DNA of 64,000 bases. Source: Candidatus Obscuribacterales bacterium (lineage in GTDB: Bacteria > Cyanobacteriota > Vampirovibrionia > Obscuribacterales > Obscuribacteraceae). Both the position numbers and the translations under genes were made by a program. Positions 1 through 8,114 of this stretch are shown one piece after another (the stretch's first letter is position 1; every line of letters begins with the position of its first letter). Location of the stretch: the NCBI GenBank assembly GCA_021732085.1, contig JAKFVQ010000025.1:1-64000 (forward strand). The letters run 5' to 3'. The notes beneath the pieces were generated by a model, which did not search any database, was not told where the DNA came from, and worked only from the letters and a program-made list of their open reading frames with translations.

Positions 1-127
1 TGAGTTTGCACCACGCTTCCTTCAGACATTGCCTCGCGACGTTGCCCTTGCGCGTTGCTAACACTTCACCGTCATCAGGTTGTGTAAAGGACTTTCACCT
101 CCTAGATATCGAACATGCCTGGCACAC
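1..127 (-). mobile_element. 5' end of a group II intron (truncated by window edge)
   Basis: Read on the minus strand, the segment begins GTGTGCCAGGCATG and continues into CTAGGAGGTGAAAGTCC about 25 nt later. This is the familiar 5' end of domain I of bacterial group II introns (GUGYG start, then a GGAGGUGAAAGUCC block). It starts immediately after the T-run of the ssb terminator, the kind of target used by class C group II introns. The intron-encoded reverse transcriptase, if present, would lie left of position 1 and cannot be seen. The family call rests on motif recall. A degenerate 5' fragment without the rest of the intron is possible. Confidence 0.72.
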
Positions 128-128
128 C

Positions 129-155
129 AAAAAAAGGCGGGGTGTTAATCCCGCC
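129..155 (-). terminator. Rho-independent terminator of ssb
   Basis: On the minus strand a 6-bp GC stem (GGCGGG/CCCGCC, 136-141 with 150-155) with an 8-nt loop is followed by seven Ts at 129-135. It lies 8 bp after the ssb stop codon. The group II intron begins right after the T-run. Confidence 0.9.
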
Positions 156-162
156 CTCGAAA

Positions 163-558
163 CTAAGCAGCTGTTTCGTTAGCTTTCGTTTCATTGTTTT
201 GAGCATCGTCAGGTGCTGATGCAGTCTCAACTTTGTCGAGCTTGCTTCCACAGAGGTGGAATCCGTTCAGGATAACCACATACTTGATGACGTGGGAGCC
301 ATCTTTGCGCTTGTAGTCCTCAACGGATACGCGTCCGTTAACAACTATCTCGCGCCCTTTAGAGACATACTCCATTACTCGATCAACGCTGCCGTTGAAG
401 GCTTTCACGTCGAAGAAGATCGCGTCGTTTTCCAAGCCTTTCTTTGAGTAGTCCTTCACTGCCAGCGAGAATTCAGCAATCGTAGTGTCCTTTGCTGGAA
501 TGGATTTCTTGACGGGTTCTTGTACAACGCGTCCGACGAGGGTGATGTTATTGTTCAT
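163..558 (-). CDS. ssb: Single-stranded DNA-binding protein (SSB), 131 aa
   Basis: OB-fold SSB that coats single-stranded DNA during replication, repair and recombination. The N-terminus (MNNNITLVGRVVQEP) and the motifs IAEFSLAV, FFDVKAF and GREIVVNGRVSVEDY are typical of bacterial SSB. An AAGGAG ribosome-binding site lies 7 nt before the ATG. The protein is short, and its tail (residues about 110-131) ends in ...NETKANETAA instead of the usual acidic tip (DDDIPF-like) that recruits partner proteins. It may therefore be an accessory SSB, or the genome may have another ssb. The gene has its own terminator. A decayed inverted copy lies at 1011-1560. Confidence 0.93.
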   Translation of the reverse strand: MNNNITLVGRVVQEPVKKSIPAKDTTIAEFSLAVKDYSKKGLENDAIFFDVKAFNGSVDRVMEYVSKGREIVVNGRVSVEDYKRKDGSHVIKYVVILNGFHLCGSKLDKVETASAPDDAQNNETKANETAA

Positions 559-713
559 GGCTTAACTCCTTTTGTTTCGGTGCTTCGTGCACCTCATAGC
601 CCCCTTCCTACGCGCGCTGGAACTGGTGTCAGATTCAGATTATTTAATTGGGAGTGTGCTCTTAACATAGACAAGAACCCACCTCAAGCTACATCAACGC
701 GATAAAAAATGAC

Positions 714-782
714 GAAGTCGGAACCTACAAAAAGTCCGGCATTTATTTCCACAGTATTGCCGGAACTCACAGTTCTGACTTC
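714..782. repeat. Nested inverted repeat (long imperfect hairpin)
   Basis: Outer arms GAAGTCGGAAC (714-724) and GTTCTGACTTC (772-782) pair at 10 of 11 positions. Inner arms TCCGGCA (735-741) and TGCCGGA (758-764) pair perfectly. The hairpin sits in the spacer between the two inverted ssb copies. The rest of 567-1010 shows no credible gene. Function is unknown; it may be a relic of a mobile element or a cruciform that promoted the inversion. Confidence 0.5.
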
Positions 783-1010
783 CTACCTTGAGGAGATCGG
801 CGCTTCCAGTGGTTTCTGTTGAGGTGGTAACAAATGGGTCAACTACAATGACCGCCGTCATATTCAACCTAGCATCAATAATGAAAAAGCTGTCTGTCGA
901 AATAGTTGATGCATCCCGCGCATTCTTTCAAAACATTGCTTGGTCGCGGATAACCATACAGACAGCCTACCTCAAATGTTGCGCTTTACCTTAACAACGG
1001 CTACTGCTGC

Positions 1011-1560
1011 TGTACTTGCAACGCTCCCGATTAAATAATCTGAAATTGACTCCAGATCCAGAGTGCGTAACCTCCAGCTATGAGTTGCATGAAGTGCCGA
1101 GACAAAAGGAGTTAAGGCCAATGAACAATAACATCAACTTCGCGGATGTGTTGTGCAAGGACCGGCAAGAAGCCTTCGAGCAAAGGACACTACGATTGCA
1201 GAATTCTTGGGCAATGAAGAACTGCTCAAAGAAGGGCTTGGAAAACGACGCGAGCTTCTTCGATGTGAAACCTTTCAAGGCAGCGTTAAGCAAGTGATGG
1301 AGTCTGTTTCTAAAGGTCGCGAGATAGTTGTTAACGGGCGCGTATCCGTTGAGGGCGGCAAGGCAAAGATGGCTCCCACGTCATCAAGTGCGTGGTGATC
1401 CTGAGCAGATCCCACCTTTGGAGGTAAGCGAACAAAGTTGAGTCTGCGTCAGACCCAGCGATTCTCGAAACACTGAATTGAAAGCTAACGAAACAGCTGA
1501 TTATTTTCGAGGACGAGATGAACACTCCGTATTTTCTTTGGGCTCTCTTTCGCTACCTTA
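1011..1560 (+). pseudogene. Decayed inverted duplicate of ssb with its leader and terminator remnant
   Basis: The plus strand repeats the ssb locus in inverted orientation. It has the same leader (ATTAAATAATCTGA near 1030, AAAAGGAGTTAAGG before 1121), the same start (ATGAACAATAACATCA at 1121), internal ssb peptides in two different frames (KKGLENDASFFDVK near 1220; SKGREIVVNGRVSVE near 1305) and the same end (GCTAACGAAACAGCTG near 1485). A degenerate terminator-like tail runs to about 1545. Frameshifts and deletions break the reading frame, so no full-length SSB can be made. Because the homology includes leader and terminator, the whole transcription unit was duplicated. Confidence 0.88.
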
Positions 1561-1569
1561 TTGATCAGC

Positions 1570-1601
1570 AAAAAAGTAGGCGAGCCCGAACTGGACCCGC
1601 C
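1570..1601 (-). terminator. Terminator of the sigma factor / 73-aa gene pair
   Basis: On the minus strand a 9-bp stem (GGCGGGTCC with GGGCTCGCC, including two G-T pairs) is followed by TACTTTTTT. It lies 8 bp past the stop codon of the 73-aa gene. Confidence 0.75.
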
Positions 1602-1608
1602 CTGTCAG

Positions 1609-1830
1609 TTATCGGCACCAGGCTGCGATAGCTTCTTTAACTTCGGATGCACCCTGAGGAATGATTGTCATGTCCGACTGATCAATCCCCAGAATTTGGA
1701 CCCATAAATCGTTTCTCTGGCTATAGCCAAAGACAATCTCGGTTCTCTGGCTGCTTTCATCAAGAAGCCGAAAAATCAAATAGTCATTGTGTGAGAATTC
1801 GGTTCTCACTGTCCGGGTCGAATTACTCAT
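1609..1830 (-). CDS. Small uncharacterised protein (73 aa) coupled to a sigma factor
   Basis: I do not recognise the family. The chosen start ATG at 1830 overlaps the last 8 nt of the sigma factor gene (ATGAGTAA), which points to translational coupling. A longer frame from 1896 is possible but would run deep inside the sigma gene. The product is soluble, has no membrane segment or signal peptide, and contains charged and aromatic residues (VFGYSQRNDLWVQILGID). Its position behind an ECF-type sigma gene suggests a modulator of that sigma factor. It lacks the zinc-binding HxxxCxxC motif of common anti-sigma factors, so this role is only a guess. Confidence 0.6.
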   Translation of the reverse strand: MSNSTRTVRTEFSHNDYLIFRLLDESSQRTEIVFGYSQRNDLWVQILGIDQSDMTIIPQGASEVKEAIAAWCR

Positions 1831-2350
1831 TGTCACCTCCAATTGACTTTTGCAATTTCTTGCGTGCATGGTGAATTCTTGTGCGCACTGTGCCAACGGG
1901 GACCGCGCGCCGTACCGCGATCTCTGGAAAACTCAATCCATCTGCTCGAAGCTCTATCACCTCTTTTTGTTCTGGCGACAGCTCCTGGAGGGCTTCCCGC
2001 ACCTCCTGCACTCGCAATGCGTAATCTAGATACTCACTTGTAGTTTCGGCAACGCAGCATTGCATTGAGTTCTCAATCTCATGCTTGTAACTGCTTTCCT
2101 CATTGCTTGAGTATTGCTTGATCCACTTTGAGTGTTTCCACTCCCTTCGGAGGATATCGCAGGCAGTATTTGAGACGATCTTTCGCAGATAGCTCAAGTG
2201 AAAGCGCCTCGGTAGTCTTGTCCGAGTAGTCCACAGACGCAGTGCAACATCTTGCGTCAAGTCTTCAGCCTTATCCGGCAGAATCTGCCAAGCCAACTTC
2301 CTAATGTCGTCGTACAACAATTCAATTTTGCCCCCAATTTCAAAGATCAT
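1823..2350 (-). CDS. ECF-type sigma-70 family RNA polymerase sigma factor, 175 aa
   Basis: Alternative sigma factor that directs RNA polymerase to a specific promoter set. Region 2 is seen around residues 20-70 (EDLTQDVALRLW, then SYLRKIVSNTACDILRREW). Region 4 is seen around residues 112-170: ALQELSPEQKEVIELRADGL, then the helix-turn-helix SFPEIAVRRAVPVGTVRTRI and HHARKKLQ. Length and two-domain layout match ECF sigma factors. No membrane anti-sigma gene is adjacent; the only partner is the overlapping 73-aa gene downstream. The 259-bp region upstream of the start (2351-2609) holds a 12-bp inverted repeat but no gene. Confidence 0.88.
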   Translation of the reverse strand: MIFEIGGKIELLYDDIRKLAWQILPDKAEDLTQDVALRLWTTRTRLPRRFHLSYLRKIVSNTACDILRREWKHSKWIKQYSSNEESSYKHEIENSMQCCVAETTSEYLDYALRVQEVREALQELSPEQKEVIELRADGLSFPEIAVRRAVPVGTVRTRIHHARKKLQKSIGGDNE

Positions 2351-2424
2351 TTCGATTACCTCTCGAACTTAAATGCGGCTTCGGCGCCGCGCGAGAGACA
2401 GGGGTTCGGGGAGCGGCCGGGCAT

Positions 2425-2476
2425 GTCAAATCTTTGCTCTGCGGGAGTTCGGGAACACGAAGAACAAAGATTTGAC
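2425..2476. repeat. Perfect 12-bp inverted repeat upstream of the sigma gene
   Basis: Arms GTCAAATCTTTG (2425-2436) and CAAAGATTTGAC (2465-2476) are perfect complements separated by 28 bp. The repeat lies 75 bp upstream of the sigma factor start and downstream of the efflux operon. It could be an operator for the sigma gene or a hairpin at the 3' end of the efflux transcript. There is no T-run, so it is not a standard terminator. Confidence 0.5.
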
Positions 2477-2609
2477 TTGCACGGGTTGCCGATCCCCGAT
2501 AATAAAGACTCGCGGCTAAACCGGAGAAGGACACTTCGCGGTGAAAGCCGAAGTTCGCGATTCCCTTTAGCAGCGAAGTAACAGACGACCTAGTTAATAC
2601 GATCCGCCA

Positions 2610-5600
2610 TTACTTCCTCATCACAAAGCGCGAAAGGAGTGGAACAAAAAACAACGTAAACAAGGTTGAAAGTGACAGACCACCAATTACAGTTATTGCA
2701 AGTGGACGATGTAGCTCGGAACCCGCACCGTGAGCTAACCAAAGCGGTGTGAGAGCCAGCAGCGTGCAAAGCGTCGTCATCAAAATCGGTCGAAGCCTTA
2801 TGATTCCAGCTTCAACCAAAGCATCTTCGGCCGAAAGACCATCATCTTGCAATCGATTTGCATATTCGAGCAGGATAATCCCGTTTTTGACTACCAACCC
2901 AACAAGCAAAATAAGTCCCATGAAAGACGAGACATTTAATGGTGTCGCGGTAGCTATAAGGGCTAGTTCCACACCCAGCATTCCGAGCGGCAGAATAAGC
3001 AGGATAGAAAGGGGCTGAAGAAAGGAGCGAAACTGGATTACCATCATGAGATAGACCAGTGCTGTAGCGAGCAGCAAGACCAGCAACAACTGCTGAAAAC
3101 TTTCCTGTTGGCTTAAATAAATACCGCCAATGGTAATTGACACGCCAGCAGGTAGACTAAGAGGCTTCAGGATTTTCCGAATTTCATCAATTGTAGAGCC
3201 CAAATCCCGTCCTTCAATACTAGCTTCCACAGAGACATAGCGCTGCTGGTGTTCGCGCAATATCTCGACCTCAGAATTTATCTGAGAAACAGTTGCGATA
3301 GCATTGAGTGGAAGAATCGCCCCGTTCTTTCCGAATATTTGGAGTTGTCCTAGCAACGAAGGATCGAAGCGAATCTTGTCTGGGAAGCGAACACGCACAT
3401 CGACGAACTTGTCGCCCTGTCTCATTTGTGTTGCTACTTGTCCAAGCAGCGCAGCTTTGACCTGATCGGTCACATCGAGGGGAGCGAGCAGAATCCGTCC
3501 GGCTCTCAAAGGATCAACTTTTATGTCAAACTGGGGTGCACTATCCTGGCTGGTCAACGCCAAGTCAACCAAACCTTGAACATTCTTGAGCTTGGCTTCA
3601 ATGGTCTCCGCAACAGTTCTAATTGCTTGGCGATCTTCGCCAAAGACACGAATTTCAACTGGATTTCCGGCGCCGGCCAAATCATTTAGTTGGTCTGCAA
3701 GTATTGGATGAAACTCTGTTTCGACCTGGGGGATTTTGTCAGCGATCTTGCTGCGCTGCTCATCCATAACATCTGAAGTCGAGCGATTGCGTTGGTCATG
3801 TGGACGAAGTACCACCAGAATATCGCCCGTGTTGGGTTGCGTCGCAAATAAGCCGAGTTCCGCGCCTGTTCGTCTTGTCCAAGCCATAACCTCGGGACTT
3901 TTAGCCAGTATGGATTCTATCTCCTTGCAGATCTTATCGGTTTGAGATAACGAAGTTCCTGCTGGCATCAGATAATCCAACACATAGCTGCCTTCATCCA
4001 TCTCGGGCAAGAAATCTGTCCCGATTTTTGCGTATAGAAGATATGCGGCGCCCAATATCAGCATTGCTGACAAAGCTGCAACAAGTGAATGCCGAAGAGA
4101 TGTTTTGAGTATACGGCGATACCATGAGCCTTGATTGGAGGTTAACCCTTCTTCGATTGGTTTTGAATGAACTGGTTCTTTCAGCACCTGCGCACAAAAA
4201 ATCGGGACCACGAACAACGCGAGAAAGAGCGAGAAAGCTACGGCACTTGCCAGAGTAATCGTCAGGGCAGAAAAAAACTGCCCCGCTACTCCTGATATGA
4301 GTCCGAGAGGAAGGAAGACAACGAGTGTGGTTGCCGTTGAACTAGTGACAGGACCAGCTAATTCATGGACAGCTGTGATAACAGCCTCTCGTGATGGCAG
4401 CCCCTTGTGAAGTTGCCTGTGAATGTTTTCAACAATTACAATTGCATCGTCAATTACCAATCCTAGAGCAATTGCAAGTCCCCCTAGCGACATCAGATTG
4501 AGACTCTGATGAAGCAATGCCATCGTTGCAAACGCCGCAGCTGCACAAAGAGGAATGGTCAGTGCTGCTATGAATGTACTTTTCCATGAACGAAGAAAGG
4601 CAAAGAGAATTGCAATTATGAAGACAATCCCTATTCCAATTTCCTTAAGGATGGATGCGAGGGCTTGGCGCACAAGCCGAGATTGATCGTAGGCCTTGCT
4701 TATCTTTATTCCAGCCGGAAGCGTGCCCTTTATCCTCTCAATTTCGGCTGCAACTCCGTCGGATACAGCGACGACATTGCTACTGGGTTGCCTGAAAATA
4801 TTCAGTACTATTCCCTCCTTGCCATCGGCACTGATAACACTGAGTGGATCTCGAAACGAGTGTGCAATTGTGGCTATGTCCTTCAGATAGATCGGTTCGC
4901 TACCAGAGCGCGATACAACTAAGTCATAAAGCTGTTCTGGCTTAATAGATTCACCTGGTCCCACAATTAAGTTCTGTTTGTACCGATCATCAACTCTTCC
5001 AAGTACCTCAATCTGATTTGTCCTGGTCAGAGCTGCCGCCACATCCACGATACTAATTTTGTAACCAGCAAGTTTTTCTGGGTCGACCTGGACTGCTACT
5101 TCTGGTATTTTTCCAGACTGAGTAATTGCTCTGGCTACCCCTGGAACTTGCAAAATGCGTGGCTCTATCTCATAGCGAACAGTGTTGTACAGTTCCGATT
5201 CTGGAATTGTGTCAGAGGTAATGTTGTAATTCAAAACAGGAAAAATTGCAGGCGTAACAGGCTCGACGATAAGAGAAGCAGTAGCGGGTAGGCTTGCTCG
5301 CATCTCAGCAATACGCGCTTGCACTTGCTGCCATGCAAAATTCATATCGGTTCCAGGCTGGAACTCAATAGACAGCTCACTAGCTCCTCGAATCGTTTTT
5401 GACCTAATCCACTTGACCCTGTAGGCTTGGTTGGCGGCTTCTTCAAGTGGACGAGTCACAGTCAAGAGTACTCGGTCAGGAGCAATATCACCGACGGTGC
5501 CAATTACGGCGATTCGAGGAAAAGCAAGTTCTGGATAAACATCGCTAGGAAGTGATTGAAATGCCAAAGCCCCAGCAACTGTGATAAGGACGATCATGAA

Positions 5601-5651
5601 ATAGAGGGCGCGGCTCTGTTTCATTAGGAAGTGAAGTGTCTGCGTGATCAT
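2610..5651 (-). CDS. RND efflux transporter permease, 1013 aa
   Basis: Inner-membrane proton-driven pump of a tripartite efflux system. Length and duplicated layout (TM1, large periplasmic domain, TM2-6, repeated) are typical of the AcrB/CzcA/CusA superfamily. TM4 carries GLVIDDAIVIVEN, whose paired Asp residues form the proton relay. That motif fits multidrug-type (HAE) better than the heavy-metal (HME) form, so the substrate stays open. The N-terminus (ALYFMIVLITVAGALAFQSLP) and the C-terminal PILMTTLCTLLALTPLW and FFVPLL motifs are also RND-like. Its start overlaps the stop of the membrane fusion gene (ATGA), so the two are translationally coupled. It is last in the five-gene minus-strand cluster. 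Confidence 0.95.
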   Translation of the reverse strand: MITQTLHFLMKQSRALYFMIVLITVAGALAFQSLPSDVYPELAFPRIAVIGTVGDIAPDRVLLTVTRPLEEAANQAYRVKWIRSKTIRGASELSIEFQPGTDMNFAWQQVQARIAEMRASLPATASLIVEPVTPAIFPVLNYNITSDTIPESELYNTVRYEIEPRILQVPGVARAITQSGKIPEVAVQVDPEKLAGYKISIVDVAAALTRTNQIEVLGRVDDRYKQNLIVGPGESIKPEQLYDLVVSRSGSEPIYLKDIATIAHSFRDPLSVISADGKEGIVLNIFRQPSSNVVAVSDGVAAEIERIKGTLPAGIKISKAYDQSRLVRQALASILKEIGIGIVFIIAILFAFLRSWKSTFIAALTIPLCAAAAFATMALLHQSLNLMSLGGLAIALGLVIDDAIVIVENIHRQLHKGLPSREAVITAVHELAGPVTSSTATTLVVFLPLGLISGVAGQFFSALTITLASAVAFSLFLALFVVPIFCAQVLKEPVHSKPIEEGLTSNQGSWYRRILKTSLRHSLVAALSAMLILGAAYLLYAKIGTDFLPEMDEGSYVLDYLMPAGTSLSQTDKICKEIESILAKSPEVMAWTRRTGAELGLFATQPNTGDILVVLRPHDQRNRSTSDVMDEQRSKIADKIPQVETEFHPILADQLNDLAGAGNPVEIRVFGEDRQAIRTVAETIEAKLKNVQGLVDLALTSQDSAPQFDIKVDPLRAGRILLAPLDVTDQVKAALLGQVATQMRQGDKFVDVRVRFPDKIRFDPSLLGQLQIFGKNGAILPLNAIATVSQINSEVEILREHQQRYVSVEASIEGRDLGSTIDEIRKILKPLSLPAGVSITIGGIYLSQQESFQQLLLVLLLATALVYLMMVIQFRSFLQPLSILLILPLGMLGVELALIATATPLNVSSFMGLILLVGLVVKNGIILLEYANRLQDDGLSAEDALVEAGIIRLRPILMTTLCTLLALTPLWLAHGAGSELHRPLAITVIGGLSLSTLFTLFFVPLLSRFVMRK

Positions 5652-6856
5652 TTTGTGGGTCCACCTCGGTCTAAAATAGCTCCTTCAGGAACCCCGTATG
5701 CACCCGAGGTGATTAACTCGTCTCCCTCGGATAAACCACTCAACACAGGGATCTTGCCATCTTCAGAATCGCCAACTTGAACCTTTGTCAGTTTCAACTT
5801 GCCTTCTCGAACGATATAAACAAAATGCTCAGCTGGATCGTCGGCTCCTGGAACCAAGGCTGTTTGGGGGACGAGAGCCGCTCTCCTTGAAACAGTCGCA
5901 ATCGATACAGCAACTTGCTGTCCTTCCTTAAGGCGTCCGAGTTCATTTTGACAAAGTAATTGTATGGAAGCGGTATTTTTAGCGGGGTCAACAATTGGAC
6001 TGATGGCAGTTATTTTCGCGCTGTACTTTATCCCAGGCAACGCAACAGTTGTGATTTCAGCTGTTTGTCCTACCTTCGGATCTGCTGGTGAGTCAGCGGG
6101 CATATTTGCATCAACAAGAACAGTACTCAGGTTGACGACATGAACAATAGGCTTACTTGGATCTGTCATATCGCCGACATTGAGGAAGCGCTGAGCAATT
6201 ACACCGGCAATAGGGCTAACAACCTTCGTCCATGCCAGCTGCGTGGTTATGCTCAATGGAGCGACTTTTGATTCTGCTACCTTTGCTTGAGCAGCATCAA
6301 CTTGTGCCTTCGACAGGTCTACTTGGCTGCGTGCGGCTATCACATCTTTTTCCGCGACGATGTCCTTCGCGAACAATGCCTCTAGCCGAGCCAAGTTCTT
6401 CTGAGCTAGATCCAAAGCTATCTTCGATTGTTCAACCTGGTTCAACGCGGTTCGCTGTGGCGCCGTCAATTGTTGAAGTTGGGCAACTAACTGCTCATCG
6501 TCTAAAACAGCTATTAGCTGTCCCTTCAACACATGTTGTCCCGGAACAACAAGTACCTTCGTAATCTTTCCTGCAAGGTTGGGAGTAACTGAAACAGAGT
6601 GATCCGGCAAAGCGATCACTTTTCCAGGAAATGTAAGTCGCTCCCGCACAGTCGAAATTGTGACTCTCATAGTTGGTAGTGATACGTGATGCTCCGGAGC
6701 CGATTCTTCCTCATGCTTAGCGGCAGGCACTTCAGCCTTCGTACATGCCTGAAGGAACAACGCGCATAATGCAAATGCTATGACAAATTTATTGCAAAGG
6801 TATTCCAATAGCCTGCTCCAAATCGTTAACTGCCAGCTCGTAAGCGAGTACAGCAT
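5648..6856 (-). CDS. RND periplasmic adaptor (membrane fusion protein), about 402 aa
   Basis: Adaptor linking the RND pump to the outer-membrane channel. It shows a lipoyl/barrel-sandwich half-motif (VTPNLAGKITKVLVVPGQHVLKGQLIAVLDD), an alpha-helical hairpin rich in Gln/Ala (about 130-210 of the longer frame), the second half-motif (VVSPIAGVIAQRFLNVGD) and beta-barrel segments. The N-terminus has a hydrophobic stretch ending LFLQAC, which looks like a lipoprotein signal with Cys as the anchoring residue. The start is uncertain: ATG at 6856 gives a plausible leader, and the frame is open to 6907. Either choice overlaps the end of the upstream outer-membrane factor gene by about 70-120 bp. Confidence 0.9.
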   Translation of the reverse strand: MLYSLTSWQLTIWSRLLEYLCNKFVIAFALCALFLQACTKAEVPAAKHEEESAPEHHVSLPTMRVTISTVRERLTFPGKVIALPDHSVSVTPNLAGKITKVLVVPGQHVLKGQLIAVLDDEQLVAQLQQLTAPQRTALNQVEQSKIALDLAQKNLARLEALFAKDIVAEKDVIAARSQVDLSKAQVDAAQAKVAESKVAPLSITTQLAWTKVVSPIAGVIAQRFLNVGDMTDPSKPIVHVVNLSTVLVDANMPADSPADPKVGQTAEITTVALPGIKYSAKITAISPIVDPAKNTASIQLLCQNELGRLKEGQQVAVSIATVSRRAALVPQTALVPGADDPAEHFVYIVREGKLKLTKVQVGDSEDGKIPVLSGLSEGDELITSGAYGVPEGAILDRGGPTK

Positions 6857-8054
6857 CGAGGTACTGCGTTTGAACCAATACGTTTTCTTGTTGTGCAACA
6901 ATTGCACTGTTTATGTCTGTTTGTCCAATGCGATAGCTGAGATCAGCGGCATTTGAGATGGTCTCGGATAGATTGAGTGCTCGTTTTCGGAAGGTGTCAA
7001 TTTTTACCCTTTGTACCTGAACGCGTCGATAAGCAAGAAAGACCTGTGCATTGATAATGTTCTCCTGGGACAATGACTCTAGCTTGAGCTGCTCTTCAGT
7101 AGCTTTCAATCTCGCAATAATGCCTTGTTGTCGATCGAGAATTGGCAATTCGATAGTTGACTGGAAGAATACAGTCCTTCGATTCAGAGGACTATTTATC
7201 TTGTCCTCGGTCATGCCACCAACGTTGAAACGCGGCGCAGGCAAAATGTTTCCTCGTGCCACCTTTAGGTTCGCAATATTTACTTTCCTCTGCTGCTCGA
7301 CAATCTTCAATTCGAGCCTATTTGCTTTCGCTACCTTGAATAGCTCAGGCTCAGATGGCAGGCTTGAAGTATCGGTTAAAAGCTCCGTTCTCACCGAAGA
7401 AAGCATTGCTGATGCAAAAGAATTTGTGCCTAACAAGATTGCGAGCTGCTCTTTCGTTTGCTGGATTTGGATTTCCGCCTGTTTGACTTGAATGTCCGCC
7501 TGAATGACGGCAAGTTCGGCTCGATAAATATCGAGTTTTGCCACATCACCTTTCTCGAAACGCTCTTTGGCTACACTATGCAGATGCATCATAAGTGCAT
7601 GGACTTGCTTTCTAACTTCTGCCATTTCCACTGCGACAGCACAGTCAACATATGCTTTCCGAACCTCCCCGCGAAAGAGCCAAAGGTTTCGCGTTATCTC
7701 TAAGTCTGTTTGAGTGATCTGACTTTTGGCTGCAGCTCGCCTGAAGATTAGGCGCCACGGTGGCTCAATGACCAAAGATGCACCAAGTTTGTAGGTGAAG
7801 TTGTACTGATTATCAATGAAGACCCCAGGATTGGGCAGAACATTGGCTTGGACCAAATTAGACTGCGTTATTCCTAATTGAGCCCGCACAGCAGCCATGC
7901 GAGGGTTGTTAGACAACGCTACATTGAACGCACGTACTAAAGGCAAACTGTTATCGGATTCAATCGTCCCGCTTGCGGCTGGCGCGAAAGAACACGCCAT
8001 GAAAGACAATAGAAAGGTAAATTTGCATGATAGGCAAATCAATCGATAGATCAT
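6789..8054 (-). CDS. TolC-family outer-membrane efflux protein, 421 aa
   Basis: Outer-membrane channel of the efflux system. It has an N-terminal signal peptide (SCKFTFLLSFMACSFAPAASG), then the two-fold repeated coiled-coil architecture of TolC/CzcC proteins. Typical stretches are ALSNNPRMAAVRAQLGITQSN near residue 48 and LELKIVEQQRKVNIANLKVARGNILPAPRFNVG in the second half, where P-x-P/F is a hallmark. The C-terminal half ends with YLDAVLAYELAVNDLEQAIG. It precedes the membrane fusion gene and overlaps it. The histidine kinase gene ends 61 bp upstream, suggesting one transcript. Confidence 0.92.
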   Translation of the reverse strand: MIYRLICLSCKFTFLLSFMACSFAPAASGTIESDNSLPLVRAFNVALSNNPRMAAVRAQLGITQSNLVQANVLPNPGVFIDNQYNFTYKLGASLVIEPPWRLIFRRAAAKSQITQTDLEITRNLWLFRGEVRKAYVDCAVAVEMAEVRKQVHALMMHLHSVAKERFEKGDVAKLDIYRAELAVIQADIQVKQAEIQIQQTKEQLAILLGTNSFASAMLSSVRTELLTDTSSLPSEPELFKVAKANRLELKIVEQQRKVNIANLKVARGNILPAPRFNVGGMTEDKINSPLNRRTVFFQSTIELPILDRQQGIIARLKATEEQLKLESLSQENIINAQVFLAYRRVQVQRVKIDTFRKRALNLSETISNAADLSYRIGQTDINSAIVAQQENVLVQTQYLDAVLAYELAVNDLEQAIGIPLQ

Positions 8055-8114
8055 TATTGCAATCTATCGAATTTTGGTAAGGAACTGGTAAAGATGTCGG
8101 AACGGCTTCAGCTC

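Noticed and set aside
2610..8054. Heavy-metal (Cus/Czc) efflux system
   Set aside because: The TM4 motif GLVIDDAIVIVEN fits HAE-type pumps better, and no metal-binding Met/His clusters were seen in the adaptor; the substrate is left open.
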